Assembly: GCF_000473895.1 (NCBI RefSeq)
Contig: NZ_ASSJ01000040.1
Location: forward strand, 1 to 64,000
Origin: Rubidibacter lacunae KORDI 51-2
Lineage (GTDB): Bacteria; Cyanobacteriota; Cyanobacteriia; Cyanobacteriales; Rubidibacteraceae
Length of the DNA stretch: 64,000 nt
Reading direction: 5' to 3'
Below, one piece after another: positions 31,397 through 42,745 of this stretch; position 1 is the first letter of the stretch, and each line of letters starts with the position of its first letter. The position numbers and the translations under genes are program-made. The notes beneath the pieces are model-generated. The model ran no database searches and was not told the DNA's origin. It worked only from the letters and a program-made list of their open reading frames with translations.

Positions 31397-32089
31397 TCAA
31401 TGCGCTCCCCGTGCGGGAACAGTGCGGGCGCGCAGAACCATTTCCGTTACGCGAGCGAGACGGTCGAGGGTGTCTTTGTCGAGAGCGGCTTGGCGCTCGA
31501 AAGCGCGCTTGCGGTGCAATGCCGCGCGGGCGAGGTCCTCGCGCTTGCGGTGCAATGCCGCGCGAGCAACCCGATTCCAGCTTCGAGCTTCGGCGATCGC
31601 GTGGCGGTAGCGCGGCTGGACCTCGTTCCAAACGGCCTTCAGATCGTCGAGGGCGCGATCTACCAGTTGCTCGGTTTCTCCTGCCGGACCCGTCTCCAAA
31701 GCAACGCGCAGCGGTTCGGAGAGCGTCTCGAGTTGCGCGCGCGACAGAAATGGTAAGAAATCCTCCACCTGCTGGCTGTGGTGGACGCCGGTTTTACACC
31801 AGGTCGCAAAATGCTCGCAATTATTGAACAGGAGGTTGTAGTCGGCACGTTCGCCAAGGCGGCTGCGGGCGCGATCGATGACGGTATCTGGCAAATAGCA
31901 CGTCGAGTATAGCCGCCGGCTAACCGGACGCCCGAGCGCAAACTCTGCCAGCGAGGTTTGCTCGATCGTCGCGTTGCCTTTTCGCAAATGCACCACCGTG
32001 CCGTCGCCGCAATCAATGCCGTGGTGTTCGTACAGCCCTTGAATTGCTGCCAGCGGCTGCAATGTGAAAATCTGGTCGCCACGCGCCAT
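31397..32089 (-). CDS. LRAT-domain (NlpC/P60-like) protein with repetitive Arg-rich tail
   Basis: 230 residues from ATG 32089, chosen over an upstream GTG because GGGAGG sits 9 nt before it. The N-terminal ~100 residues match the LRAT fold: MARGDQIF, HHGIDCGDGTVVH (candidate catalytic His22/His23 and His34) and NNCEHFATWC (catalytic Cys91). LRAT-like enzymes are thiol acyltransferases or phospholipases. The C-terminal ~90 residues are predicted helical and carry ARAALHRKR twice in tandem, suggesting internal repeat expansion. Bacterial substrates are not known. It sits between tRNA-Arg and an ArsR-like gene. Confidence 0.8.
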   Translation of the reverse strand: MARGDQIFTLQPLAAIQGLYEHHGIDCGDGTVVHLRKGNATIEQTSLAEFALGRPVSRRLYSTCYLPDTVIDRARSRLGERADYNLLFNNCEHFATWCKTGVHHSQQVEDFLPFLSRAQLETLSEPLRVALETGPAGETEQLVDRALDDLKAVWNEVQPRYRHAIAEARSWNRVARAALHRKREDLARAALHRKRAFERQAALDKDTLDRLARVTEMVLRARTVPARGAH

Positions 32090-32223
32090 CGCCTGTTGCC
32101 TCCCGAGATTGCCACCACTGTTTGCCACGAGTGCTTGCTGTCAATTGCCCGCCGCTAGTTCGGGGGGGCGACGGTCGCGTTTCCCCGTGCATCTCGATTA
32201 TCGGCAATTTACTGCCGACTTCG

Positions 32224-32643
32224 TCAGAGAGCGCCTGGCTCGTTGAAGTAATAGGCAGCTGCGCGATACAGATCCAACACCTGGCAGTCGTCGAGCGTGC
32301 AGTAGATTTTGCCCCCCTGCTTGCGGTAGCGCACCAAGCGCATCGCGCGCGGCATTAGCACTTGATGCGACACGGCCGACTCGTTCAGCGCCGCAATTGC
32401 TGCTAGATCGCACGCGCTCTCTTCGCGCTCGGCCCGCGCCGCCAGCCGCCTTAGTCGATTGGCATCGGCAAGCACCTTAAAGACCTCGGCCATCCTCTGG
32501 GCTTTTTCAAGGGGTAAGACGCGCTCGCCCCAATCCCGCAGGCTTGCTGGATCGGTTGCATGGGCAATCTCGCAAAGATCGTCTGCAACCGCAAACATGG
32601 GAAGGTCGGTGGTTGGCAGAGAAGCAGAGGGGGGATTAGGCAC
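32224..32643 (-). CDS. ArsR/SmtB-family regulator, divergent, possibly degenerating
   Basis: 139 residues from GTG. MAEVFKVLADANRLRRL and LNESAVSHQ, then MRLVRYRKQGGKIYCTLDD and VLDLYRAAAYYF, are the winged-helix core of cyanobacterial SmtB-type metal sensors. Differences matter: of the SmtB alpha-5 ligands (Asp, His, His, Glu), only Asp119 and Glu135 remain, the two His being Gln121 and Tyr132. The recognition helix after SHQ reads VLMPRA, where the family has LRxLRA, with a Pro that should break it. Cys24, His28, Cys78, Cys115 and Cys120 could form another site. Divergent from dnaK. Confidence 0.75.
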   Translation of the reverse strand: MPNPPSASLPTTDLPMFAVADDLCEIAHATDPASLRDWGERVLPLEKAQRMAEVFKVLADANRLRRLAARAEREESACDLAAIAALNESAVSHQVLMPRAMRLVRYRKQGGKIYCTLDDCQVLDLYRAAAYYFNEPGAL

Positions 32644-32867
32644 AATTGCTCGACGTTAGTTCGACTAGGGCGGCTACTATCTCTGCCCGCTCCAGCGGTG
32701 GAACGGTTCGGTAACCTGCACTTTTGGGAACCTAGTAATCGCCCGCAGTATAGGGGTATATGGTGTCGGCAGCGATCGCTATCTCGTCAGGCATGCACGC
32801 CATATAGCCATGCGAGCAAGCGCGTTGTCAGCCATCACAGCAGTCACGTTGGAGTAACAGATCATAG

Positions 32868-34787
32868 ATGGCTAAGGTTGTAGGGATTGACCTCGGAACG
32901 ACGAATTCCTGCGTGGCGGTGATGGAAGGGGGCAAGCCGACTGTCATCGCCAACGCGGAGGGCTTTCGAACCACACCGTCGGTGGTGGCATATGCCAAGA
33001 ACGGCGATCGCTTGGTCGGGCAGATTGCCAAGCGCCAGGCCGTGATGAACCCCGGCAACACCTTTTATTCGGTCAAGCGCTTCATCGGTCGTAAACACGA
33101 AGAAGTCAGCAACGAATCTACTGAAGTTGCTTACAATGTTTTGCGCGATGGCAGCGGCAACGTCAAAATTGACTGCCCGGCTGCAAGCAAGCAGTTTGCT
33201 CCAGAAGAGATTTCCGCGCAGGTCCTGCGCAAGCTAGTTGAGGATGCCAGCAAATACCTCGGCGAACAGGTTACGCAAGCCGTGATCACGGTTCCGGCAT
33301 ATTTCAACGACTCCCAGCGTCAAGCTACAAAGGACGCCGGCAAGATCGCGGGCATTGAGGTATTGCGGATCATTAACGAGCCGACGGCGGCTTCTCTGGC
33401 CTACGGGATGGAGAAAAAGAGCAACGAGACCATTCTGGTCTTCGACCTCGGCGGCGGCACCTTTGACGTCTCGATCCTGGAAGTTGGCGATGGTGTCTTT
33501 GAAGTACTGGCAACATCCGGCGACACGCACCTCGGCGGCGACGATTTCGACAAGAAAATCGTGGATTACCTGGCTGGTGAGTTCAAGCAAGCAGAGGGCA
33601 TTGACCTGCGCCAGGATAAGCAAGCCCTGCAGCGATTGACCGAGGCGGCGGAGAAAGCCAAAATCGAGCTTTCCAGCGTTACGCAAGCTGACGTCAACCT
33701 GCCATTCATCACGGCTACTCAGGACGGGCCGAAGCACCTCGATACAACTCTGACACGGGCGAAGTTTGAGGACCTGTGCTCGGATTTGATCGACCGCTGC
33801 CGCATCCCAGTAGAGTCCTCTCTCCGCGATGCCAAGCTCGGTAAAGGCGACATTGACGAGATCGTCCTCGTTGGTGGCTCTACACGCATTCCGGCTATTA
33901 AGGACTTGGTCAAGCGCGTCTTGGACAAGGATCCGCATCAGGGTGTCAACCCCGATGAGGTTGTGGCGGTTGGCGCCGCCGTTCAAGCTGGGGTTCTCGG
34001 CGGCGAGGTTAAGGATATCCTGTTGCTGGACGTGACGCCACTTTCTTTAGGCGTCGAAACCCTCGGCGGTGTGATGACGACCATGATTCCGCGTAATACG
34101 ACCATTCCTACTAAGAAGGCAGAAACCTTCTCGACGGCGGTGGACGGTCAGACCAACGTGGAGATTCACGTCCTGCAGGGCGAGCGCGAGTTCGCCAAAG
34201 ACAACAAAGACCTCGGCATCTTCAGACTCGACGGTATCCCGCCCGCGCCGCGCGGCGTTCCGCAAATCGAAGTCACCTTTGATATTGACGCTAACGGTAT
34301 CCTTAACGTCACGGCTAAGGATAAAGGAACCGGCAAGGAGCAGTCGATCAGCATTACGGGTGCTTCGACGCTATCCGACGACGAAGTCAATCGCATGGTC
34401 GACGAAGCAGAAAAGAACGCATCTGAAGATAAGGAGCGCCGCGAGCGCATCGAGCGCAAGAACCAAGCAGACTCGCTGGTCTACCAAGCAGACAAGCAGC
34501 TGCAGGAACTCGGCGACAAAGTTCCGGCTGACGACAAGTCCAAAGCTGAAGGGTTGATTGCCGACCTGCGCGATGCGGTTGCCAAGGAAGACGACGATCG
34601 CATCCAAACTCTGATGCCCGAGCTGCAGCAGACGCTTTACAGCATCGGCACGAACGTCTACCAGCAAGGAGCGCCAGCAGGTGCTCCGGATGGCTCAGCA
34701 CCGGACAGCGGACCGACCGACGCCGGATCTTCTGCTTCGTCTGATGGCGATGATGTCATCGACGCCGAATTCTCCGAGACCAAGTAA
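32868..34787 (+). CDS. dnaK: Molecular chaperone DnaK (Hsp70)
   Basis: 639 residues, full length. [49 protein letters not shown] and [21 protein letters not shown] mark the ATPase domain; [15 protein letters not shown] the substrate domain. The C-terminus ends in [14 protein letters not shown]. This is the DnaK2-like stress chaperone of cyanobacteria, distinct from the dnaK3 copy at 45463. GGAG lies about 11 nt before the ATG. A strong bidirectional terminator follows. Confidence 0.97.
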   Translation: MAKVVGIDLGTTNSCVAVMEGGKPTVIANAEGFRTTPSVVAYAKNGDRLVGQIAKRQAVMNPGNTFYSVKRFIGRKHEEVSNESTEVAYNVLRDGSGNVKIDCPAASKQFAPEEISAQVLRKLVEDASKYLGEQVTQAVITVPAYFNDSQRQATKDAGKIAGIEVLRIINEPTAASLAYGMEKKSNETILVFDLGGGTFDVSILEVGDGVFEVLATSGDTHLGGDDFDKKIVDYLAGEFKQAEGIDLRQDKQALQRLTEAAEKAKIELSSVTQADVNLPFITATQDGPKHLDTTLTRAKFEDLCSDLIDRCRIPVESSLRDAKLGKGDIDEIVLVGGSTRIPAIKDLVKRVLDKDPHQGVNPDEVVAVGAAVQAGVLGGEVKDILLLDVTPLSLGVETLGGVMTTMIPRNTTIPTKKAETFSTAVDGQTNVEIHVLQGEREFAKDNKDLGIFRLDGIPPAPRGVPQIEVTFDIDANGILNVTAKDKGTGKEQSISITGASTLSDDEVNRMVDEAEKNASEDKERRERIERKNQADSLVYQADKQLQELGDKVPADDKSKAEGLIADLRDAVAKEDDDRIQTLMPELQQTLYSIGTNVYQQGAPAGAPDGSAPDSGPTDAGSSASSDGDDVIDAEFSETK

Positions 34788-34860
34788 ACTCGTCAAGTTC
34801 GCGATTGCCGCGATGCGCGTTCTGAAACTAATCCGGCAAGCTTGACAATCCGATTGACAC

Positions 34861-34893
34861 CAAAAGGGGGCGCGAATGTCGCGCCCCCTTTTG
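34861..34893. terminator. Bidirectional terminator between dnaK and ctaE
   Basis: A perfect 15-bp stem, CAAAAGGGGGCGCGA, with a 3-nt loop ATG and the A/T tracts at the stem base giving T-runs on both strands. Serves convergent dnaK (+) and ctaE (-). Confidence 0.9.
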
Positions 34894-34947
34894 TATACGT
34901 AAAGCTTTCCCGTACGGACAAGATCGCCTACAAAGTTTTGTCCCGTT

Positions 34948-35568
34948 CTAGAACATCGTCAGAATATACAGCAACACAAACAGCACGATCCAGATGACGT
35001 CTACGAAGTGCCAGTAGATTTCAGCCATTTCGATGCCGACGTGCTTGGTGGCGTTGTAATGTCCTTCGCGACGCGATCGCCAGAGTACGCCGAGAATTAA
35101 CAAAACACCGACGAACACGTGGAGCCCGTGGAATCCGGTCATCACGTAAAAGCAGTTAGAAAACACATTTGTGCTCAATCCGTACCCGAGCGTCAAGTAC
35201 TCGTAAGCCTGACCGGCTAGGAAAATAATGCCCATCAATGCAGTTGCGGCATACCACAAGCGCATCTTACCGACGTTGTTTTCTTTGATGGCCGTGTCAC
35301 CCTCGTGGATTACAAAGCTACTCGACACCAGAATGACGGTGTTGATTGCCGGCAATAACAGCTCCACTTCCGTGCCTTCTGGCGGCCACTCTGCAGCCAT
35401 ACCGCGATAGACCAAATACGTTACGAATAGTCCGCCGAACATCAACGATTCCGATGCCAGGAAAACCAACAGCCCCAGCACTCGCAGATCGGGATGTTCT
35501 TCGTGATGACCGTCTGCGCTGTGGGCGATCGCGCCCGGTGCAACCGGCTCGTTTATTGCTCCTTGCAT
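34948..35568 (-). CDS. ctaE: Cytochrome c oxidase subunit III
   Basis: 206 residues with the five-helix, short form of subunit III. LGLLVFLASESLMFGGLF, HVDGLHVFVG-type FHGLHVFVGVLLILG and EMAEIYWHFVDVIWIVLF are signature segments. It stabilises subunit I and is the last gene of ctaC-ctaD-ctaE; the GAGG before its ATG supports the start. Confidence 0.96.
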   Translation of the reverse strand: MQGAINEPVAPGAIAHSADGHHEEHPDLRVLGLLVFLASESLMFGGLFVTYLVYRGMAAEWPPEGTEVELLLPAINTVILVSSSFVIHEGDTAIKENNVGKMRLWYAATALMGIIFLAGQAYEYLTLGYGLSTNVFSNCFYVMTGFHGLHVFVGVLLILGVLWRSRREGHYNATKHVGIEMAEIYWHFVDVIWIVLFVLLYILTMF

Positions 35569-35724
35569 AGGTCAAACCTCGTTCGACAACAGTTTCTAGG
35601 ACGTCAATTTCGCTTTTCTGTTAGCTCGGTAGACCAGTCGCATCCCGTCAATAATCCCCGAGAACTGAATTACCAGGCAACCAAGCGGCGATCGCTTCAG
35701 TAGCCGCCGCTCGGTTTGCTCGGT

Positions 35725-37422
35725 CTAGGTTGCCGACTGTTCGGGTTCGGGGGCGACGGCGGGTGTCTCCGTCAGCGCGCCCTGGAATAAGCCCATCCCG
35801 TAGTCGTAGGGTCCATGGGTTACCACTGGCAGCACTGCCCAGTTTTCGATAGCTGGTGGCGATGCTGTCGTCCATTCCAGCGTCAGCGCTTGCCAAGGAT
35901 TGTCGCCCGCCTTCTCACCGGCTATCCAGCTCCACACGCAATTAATGAAGAAGGGAATTACCGAAATGCCCAACAGCATCGCCCCATAGGTCGATAGGTG
36001 ATTGAGCGCTTCAAACTGCGGGTCGTACATTGCTACGCGCCGGGGCATACCCTGGAGACCCATTTCGTGCATCGGAAGGAACGTTAGGTTCGTACCGACG
36101 AACGTCAATGCAAAATGCAGGTAGCCCAGCTTCTCGTTGAGCATCCGCCCGGTCATCTTTGGAAACCAGTGGTATATGCCTGAATAGATGCCGAAGACCG
36201 AGCCGCCGAAGAGAACGTAGTGGAAGTGCGCCACCACGTAGTAGGTATCGTGAACGTGGATATCGACCGGTGCCGTGCCCAAGGTCACGCCACTGAGACC
36301 GCCGAGAACGAACATGGCCAGCAGTCCGATCGCAAACAGCATGGCTGAGGTATAGCGGATTTTGCCTCCCCACAGAGTCGCCACCCAGCTGAAAATTTTC
36401 ACGCCGGTCGGGACGGCTACGATGAGCGTCGAAATCGTGAAGAAAATCCGCATCCATGGCGGCGTGCCGCTAGTGAACATGTGGTGGACCCACACAAACA
36501 AGCCCACCAAGCAAATCATCAAGCTGGAGTAAGCGATCGCCTTATACCCGAAGATCGGCTTGCGGGCGTGAACTGGGATGACCTCGGACATGATGCCGAA
36601 GATCGGCAGAATCATCAGGTAAACAGCCGGGTGGGAATAGAACCAGAAGAGGTGCTGGTACATCACCACATCGCCGCCCGCAGCCGGATTGAAGAACGAC
36701 GTCCCAAAGTTGATATCAAACAGCAGCAAGATCAAGCCAGCTGCCAGCACGGGTGTCGAAAACAGCGCGAGAATCGAGGTTGCTACGATCGCCCAGCAAA
36801 ACAGCGGCAGCTCGTCCCATTTCAGGCTCGGTACGCGCATTTTGTAAATCGTGACCAGGAAGTTCACCGATCCCAAAATCGACGAGGTGCCTGCCAGCAC
36901 GATGCTGAGAATCCACATCGATTGCGCGGTGTTTGCCGTCACCAAACTCAGTGGCGGATAGGACGTCCAGCCGGACTGCGCGCCGCCAAAAAAGAAGCTT
37001 CCTAAAAGCAGCGCACCCGAAGGTGGCACCAGCCAGAAGGCGATCGCGTTCAAGTTGGGAAAGGCCATGTCGCGCGCGCCGATTTGCAGCGGCACCAGGT
37101 AATTGCCGAATCCACCGATCGCGGCCGGAACGATCCACATGAAAATCATGATCGTTCCGTGGTTGGTCAAAAACGCGTTGTAAAGCTCCGGAGACAAGAA
37201 GTCGGAGTCGGCAGTAAACAGCTCGGCGCGCATCGCCATCGCCATCAAACCGCCGATCAGGTAAAAGGCAAACGAGGTGACCAAGTACTGAATGCCGATC
37301 ACCTTGTGATCGATATTGAAGGTGAAATAGTGCCACCACTTCCAGACTGTATGTGGATGTGCCGATGCCTGAGGCGCGCTCTCCTGAGCGGGAAGCGAAT
37401 CAAATGCTTGCGATTGTGCCAT
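35725..37422 (-). CDS. ctaD: Cytochrome c oxidase subunit I (A2-type heme-copper oxidase)
   Basis: 565 residues from ATG 37422; the frame is open 38 codons upstream but that part is not family-like. Twelve-helix oxidase core with the FNIDHKVIGIQYL start, heme/CuB ligands in LFWFYSHPAVYLMILP, the VWVHHMF His pair and VHDTYYVVAHFHYVLFG. YSHPAV replaces the GHPEV of A1 enzymes, so this is an A2-type aa3 oxidase, with the Tyr-Ser pair in place of the D-channel Glu. This is common in cyanobacteria. Confidence 0.97.
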   Translation of the reverse strand: MAQSQAFDSLPAQESAPQASAHPHTVWKWWHYFTFNIDHKVIGIQYLVTSFAFYLIGGLMAMAMRAELFTADSDFLSPELYNAFLTNHGTIMIFMWIVPAAIGGFGNYLVPLQIGARDMAFPNLNAIAFWLVPPSGALLLGSFFFGGAQSGWTSYPPLSLVTANTAQSMWILSIVLAGTSSILGSVNFLVTIYKMRVPSLKWDELPLFCWAIVATSILALFSTPVLAAGLILLLFDINFGTSFFNPAAGGDVVMYQHLFWFYSHPAVYLMILPIFGIMSEVIPVHARKPIFGYKAIAYSSLMICLVGLFVWVHHMFTSGTPPWMRIFFTISTLIVAVPTGVKIFSWVATLWGGKIRYTSAMLFAIGLLAMFVLGGLSGVTLGTAPVDIHVHDTYYVVAHFHYVLFGGSVFGIYSGIYHWFPKMTGRMLNEKLGYLHFALTFVGTNLTFLPMHEMGLQGMPRRVAMYDPQFEALNHLSTYGAMLLGISVIPFFINCVWSWIAGEKAGDNPWQALTLEWTTASPPAIENWAVLPVVTHGPYDYGMGLFQGALTETPAVAPEPEQSAT

Positions 37423-37545
37423 GATTGCAGTTTTTATCGGAGTCTTCGGGATTTTAGAGAGAGTCAGAAAAAGGAAACGAGGCATCGCGGTAGAGATCTC
37501 CTGTTTCCCTTCAGCAGGCGCGATCGCCCCATCCAATCAATTACG

Positions 37546-38574
37546 TCAGTGGGCGGCTTGGTGGTGTCCGACCAGTTGAGACAAAATGCCGTCGTCCATG
37601 CCTTGATCGCTAGCGTATGGGGCGAGGTAATCTGCAGCGCTCAGCGCGTTCGCGTCTACTGCGACTGCCGCCGGCTTTAGGTTGCTGGCGATGCGATTGT
37701 CTGCCAGCCATGTGGCATAGTCCTCTTCACTGTCGACCACGAGTTCGCTGCGCATTGCCCCGTGGTAGCTACCGCATAGTTCCGCGCAGACAATCGGATA
37801 GCGTCCGGTCTTAGTTGCTACAAACTGTAGCTGCGTGTCCTTACCGGGAATGGCATCTTGCTTGAGGCGGAACTGCGGTACCCAAAACGAATGGATGACG
37901 TCTTGCGCGTTCAAGTTCAGCTTGACGCGTTGGCCGATCGGGACGTGCAGTTCGCCAGTCATAATGCCATCGCTGGGGTACTCGAACAGCCACGCAAATT
38001 GCATTCCCGTCACGTTAACCACCACGTCTGGCACGCCCTGTTCGGAGGCCGACCCAAAACCGTACTCGATCTCGCGGCGGGCATCAGCTAGCTCGCGACC
38101 CACAAATCCCAAACCGGCCCCGACATCCTGGGCTGTTGCCATCGCGTTATCGCTAGGGACTTGCGCTACCTCCACGACCTGCTCGCCCGCTTCAAACGCC
38201 GGAGCGAAGCCGCCCATGTCACGGTAGACTTCTACGCTGTAGATGCCCAAGCCGATGACAATTACTGCCGGAATTGCCGTCCAGAAAGCTTCGAGAGGGA
38301 GGTTGCCTTTGATCGGCTCTGCATCGCTGTCATCATTGCGCCGCTTGCGGAATTTAAACATGGCAAAGACAATCGCGCCTTCCACGACGATGAAAAGCGC
38401 CGTCGCGATCGTAATCAGCACGTCGAAGAAGCGATCGACCAGCGGTGCCTGTTCCGATGCCTGCTCCGGCAACAAACCGTGGTTCTGGCCATACCAGAGG
38501 CTGATCAAGGTTACCGCTACCCCGGCTGTCAAGGTCCAAAGAGCAACGGGAACGGTTTCATTTTTTTGGTCCAT
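37546..38574 (-). CDS. ctaC: Cytochrome c oxidase subunit II
   Basis: 342 residues. Two N-terminal membrane helices precede the cupredoxin domain. The CuA ligands lie in VCAELCGSYHGAM, matching C-x-E-x-C-x3-H-x2-M, with the earlier His in HSFWVPQF. First gene of the ctaCDE operon; the ctaD start is 123 nt beyond its stop. The C-terminal ~60 residues after GAM carry an Asp/Ala-rich tail. Confidence 0.96.
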   Translation of the reverse strand: MDQKNETVPVALWTLTAGVAVTLISLWYGQNHGLLPEQASEQAPLVDRFFDVLITIATALFIVVEGAIVFAMFKFRKRRNDDSDAEPIKGNLPLEAFWTAIPAVIVIGLGIYSVEVYRDMGGFAPAFEAGEQVVEVAQVPSDNAMATAQDVGAGLGFVGRELADARREIEYGFGSASEQGVPDVVVNVTGMQFAWLFEYPSDGIMTGELHVPIGQRVKLNLNAQDVIHSFWVPQFRLKQDAIPGKDTQLQFVATKTGRYPIVCAELCGSYHGAMRSELVVDSEEDYATWLADNRIASNLKPAAVAVDANALSAADYLAPYASDQGMDDGILSQLVGHHQAAH

Positions 38575-38737
38575 GTCAGGAGCGTCTCTTGCAATGGCTG
38601 CGGCTGATCCTTCCGACTCTGCTGTCGGAACACCTTTACATTGTGTGAGCGCCTGCTAGAAGCGGCCGCTTTCTTAAAGACTTTTTAACCCCCTTTGTCA
38701 AGATGCTCTGGCCCGATCGCGATCGCCATCGGACAAC

Positions 38738-38766
38738 AAAAAAAGAGACGGCATAAAAGCCGCCTC
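38738..38766 (-). terminator. Rho-independent terminator after ftsH
   Basis: On the minus strand an 8-bp stem (GAGGCGGC/GCCGTCTC, one G-T pair) with a 6-nt loop TTTTAT is followed by a T7 run. It lies 25 nt beyond the ftsH stop. Confidence 0.85.
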
Positions 38767-38790
38767 CGCATGAGTTATTGAACTCAAATC

Positions 38791-40677
38791 TTAGGCTTGG
38801 GTAGCCAGACGCTCTTTCACCGGAATATCAGCATATTCGGAGAGAATTTGGCGAAATTCGTCGCCGTCAATGGTTTCCTTCTCGATCAAAAGATCCACCA
38901 GGCGATCGACTGCCTCGCGATTGTCGCGAATGAACTGGCGGGCGTGTTGGTGACACGACTCAGCAATTTCGCGCACCTGTTTGTCAATGCGTGCGGCGAT
39001 CTCCTCAGAGTATTCGGCACGGTTCATCAAGCCACTCCCGAGGAATACTTCGCCACCCTGACCCTCAAGCGACAGCGGTCCCAAAGCCGACATTCCGAAA
39101 CGCGTCACCATCTGTCGAGCCATGCCCGTGAGCTGCTGCAAGTCGCCGCCAGCACCAGAGGTAACCTCTGCGTCGCCGAAGACTTCTTCCTCGGCCGCGC
39201 GCCCACCCAGCGCAGCGGTGATGCGTGCTTTGAGCTGCGCTCGCGAAACGAGCATTTGATCTTCCCCGGGAGTAAACCATGTCAGACCGCGCGCCTGACC
39301 GCGAGGAATCAGTGTCACCTTCTGCACGGGGTCGTGATGCTCCAGCAGCGTACCGATCAGGGCGTGCCCGACCTCATGGTAGGCAATCAGTCGCTTGCTC
39401 TTGCTGTCTACTAATGGGGTGCCTTCCATTCCCGCCACAACGCGGTCGACTGCGTCATCGATTTCGCGTAAGGTAATAGCTGGTTTGCGACGGCGGGCCG
39501 TCAAGATCGCGGCCTCATTGAGAAGATTGGAAAGGTCTGCACCCGTAAAACCGGGCGTGCGACGAGCGATACTCTCGATCGACACGTCTTCTGCCAGCTT
39601 TTTGTTGCGAGCGTGCACGTCGAGAATATCCAATCGACCTTTGTAATCGGGCGGATCTACTGAAACTTGACGATCGAAGCGACCCGGACGCAGTAACGCC
39701 GAATCCAATACGTCGGCGCGATTCGTTGCTGCGATGACGATGATACCTGTATTGCCCTCAAAACCGTCCATCTCAGTCAAGAGCTGATTGAGGGTTTGCT
39801 CGCGCTCGTCATTCCCACCGCCAATGCCAGCACCGCGCTGGCGTCCGACTGCATCGATCTCGTCAATAAAGATCAAGCAGGGTGCGTTCTCCTTGGCTTT
39901 CTTGAACAGATCGCGGACGCGCGAGGCACCCACGCCAACGAACATCTCTACGAACTCCGAACCAGAAATACTGAAGAACGGTACGCCAGCCTCACCCGCG
40001 ATCGCTTTAGCTAAAAGGGTTTTGCCCGTTCCGGGGGGGCCTACAAGCAACACGCCTTTGGGAATACGCGCGCCCACCGCGGTAAAGCGTTCCGGTTGCT
40101 TGAGGAACGTCACTACCTCTTGCAGCTCCAGCTTGGCCTCTTCAATACCAGCAACGTCGTCGAACGTGACACCAGTTTTGGCTTCCATCAAGAAGCGTGC
40201 CTTCGACTTGCCGAAATTCATTGCCTGACCTGGACCGCCTGGGGCATTATTCGAGCGGCGGAACAGAAAGAAGAGCGCTGCAATTAACAGTACTGGGAAG
40301 ATCAAGTTCCCTAAAAGACCCCAAAGAGCTCCGTTATTACCAGCGGGATGCGCTTCGATAGCGATGTCGGCATCGCGCATCTTTGCAATCAGCTCGGGCG
40401 CTCGCTGCGGCAAGTCCACACGTAGGCGCTGCAAACGGCCGTCGAGTTGCGGATCCGTCGCTTCGACAATCGCGGTACGACCGCCTTCATAAAGATCGAC
40501 CTGGCGGACGCGACCGGCGTCGATGTATTCCAGGAACCGACCGTAACTCATCCGCGTGCTTGCCGAGTTGCCACCCGGACCGCTACTGGCCGTCGCGAAT
40601 GCGCCCTGCCAGATGAAAAAACCAACGACCAGGAGGGGCAGCGTCCAAAGCAGAACGACTTTCCAGGAAAGTTTCAT
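38791..40677 (-). CDS. ftsH: ATP-dependent zinc metalloprotease FtsH
   Basis: 628 residues. An N-terminal hydrophobic segment and a second helix ([17 protein letters not shown]) anchor it. The AAA core has [16 protein letters not shown] (Walker A), [11 protein letters not shown] (Walker B) and the pore loop FVEMFVGVG. The zinc site HEVGH is at residues ~420-424. In cyanobacteria FtsH2/FtsH3 complexes degrade damaged D1 in the thylakoid; sequence is of this photosystem II repair type. Its own terminator at 38738 indicates a single-gene transcript. Confidence 0.96.
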   Translation of the reverse strand: MKLSWKVVLLWTLPLLVVGFFIWQGAFATASSGPGGNSASTRMSYGRFLEYIDAGRVRQVDLYEGGRTAIVEATDPQLDGRLQRLRVDLPQRAPELIAKMRDADIAIEAHPAGNNGALWGLLGNLIFPVLLIAALFFLFRRSNNAPGGPGQAMNFGKSKARFLMEAKTGVTFDDVAGIEEAKLELQEVVTFLKQPERFTAVGARIPKGVLLVGPPGTGKTLLAKAIAGEAGVPFFSISGSEFVEMFVGVGASRVRDLFKKAKENAPCLIFIDEIDAVGRQRGAGIGGGNDEREQTLNQLLTEMDGFEGNTGIIVIAATNRADVLDSALLRPGRFDRQVSVDPPDYKGRLDILDVHARNKKLAEDVSIESIARRTPGFTGADLSNLLNEAAILTARRRKPAITLREIDDAVDRVVAGMEGTPLVDSKSKRLIAYHEVGHALIGTLLEHHDPVQKVTLIPRGQARGLTWFTPGEDQMLVSRAQLKARITAALGGRAAEEEVFGDAEVTSGAGGDLQQLTGMARQMVTRFGMSALGPLSLEGQGGEVFLGSGLMNRAEYSEEIAARIDKQVREIAESCHQHARQFIRDNREAVDRLVDLLIEKETIDGDEFRQILSEYADIPVKERLATQA

Positions 40678-41072
40678 CAGCTAATGTTCTCTCGTTACAG
40701 GCAGTACAAAAACTAGAATGCATTGCGCTTGCGCCGCGCGATGGCGGTTCGCGCTTTAAGCGTTTTGGTCGTAATGTTTCAACTTTGTGCTTCCTATGGG
40801 GCGTTGCTCGCAGCCCGCACTTGCTGGGATAGCAGGAGTGTATGTCTAGCTTTCTTAACCGAATTTAACTTAGTGCACCGTTGAGGAGCAACGTGTCCTT
40901 AGGAGGAAATCCTCCCGCGCGCCGGATCGGTTCGCGATTGGATCTCCAACCTCCACCTCAGGAACAATGTGAAAAAACGAACCAGCTCGACGCCAGTAGG
41001 CGATGAGCTGGTTCGCGGGCGCGTGGCAGGGCTTGCTTGTCCGAAGTATTCCGAAATGAAAGATTCCGAAAT
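40678..41072. other. Intergenic region between ftsH and petH 3' end
   Basis: No coding signal. It contains the petH terminator at 40972-41015 and the ftsH promoter region. Nothing else was recognised. Confidence 0.6.
40972..41015 (-). terminator. Rho-independent terminator after petH
   Basis: Nested hairpin: an 11-bp outer stem, CGAACCAGCTC/GAGCTGGTTCG, around an inner CGCC-AGTA-GGCG, followed on the minus strand by TTTTTT. It lies 57 nt downstream of the petH stop. Confidence 0.9.

Positions 41073-42745
<1,673 letters not shown>

Noticed and set aside
32757-32807. Inverted TATATGG/CCATATA pair upstream of dnaK as an ArsR operator
   Set aside because: The halves are ~35 nt apart, unlike the close 12-2-12 sites of SmtB-type regulators.
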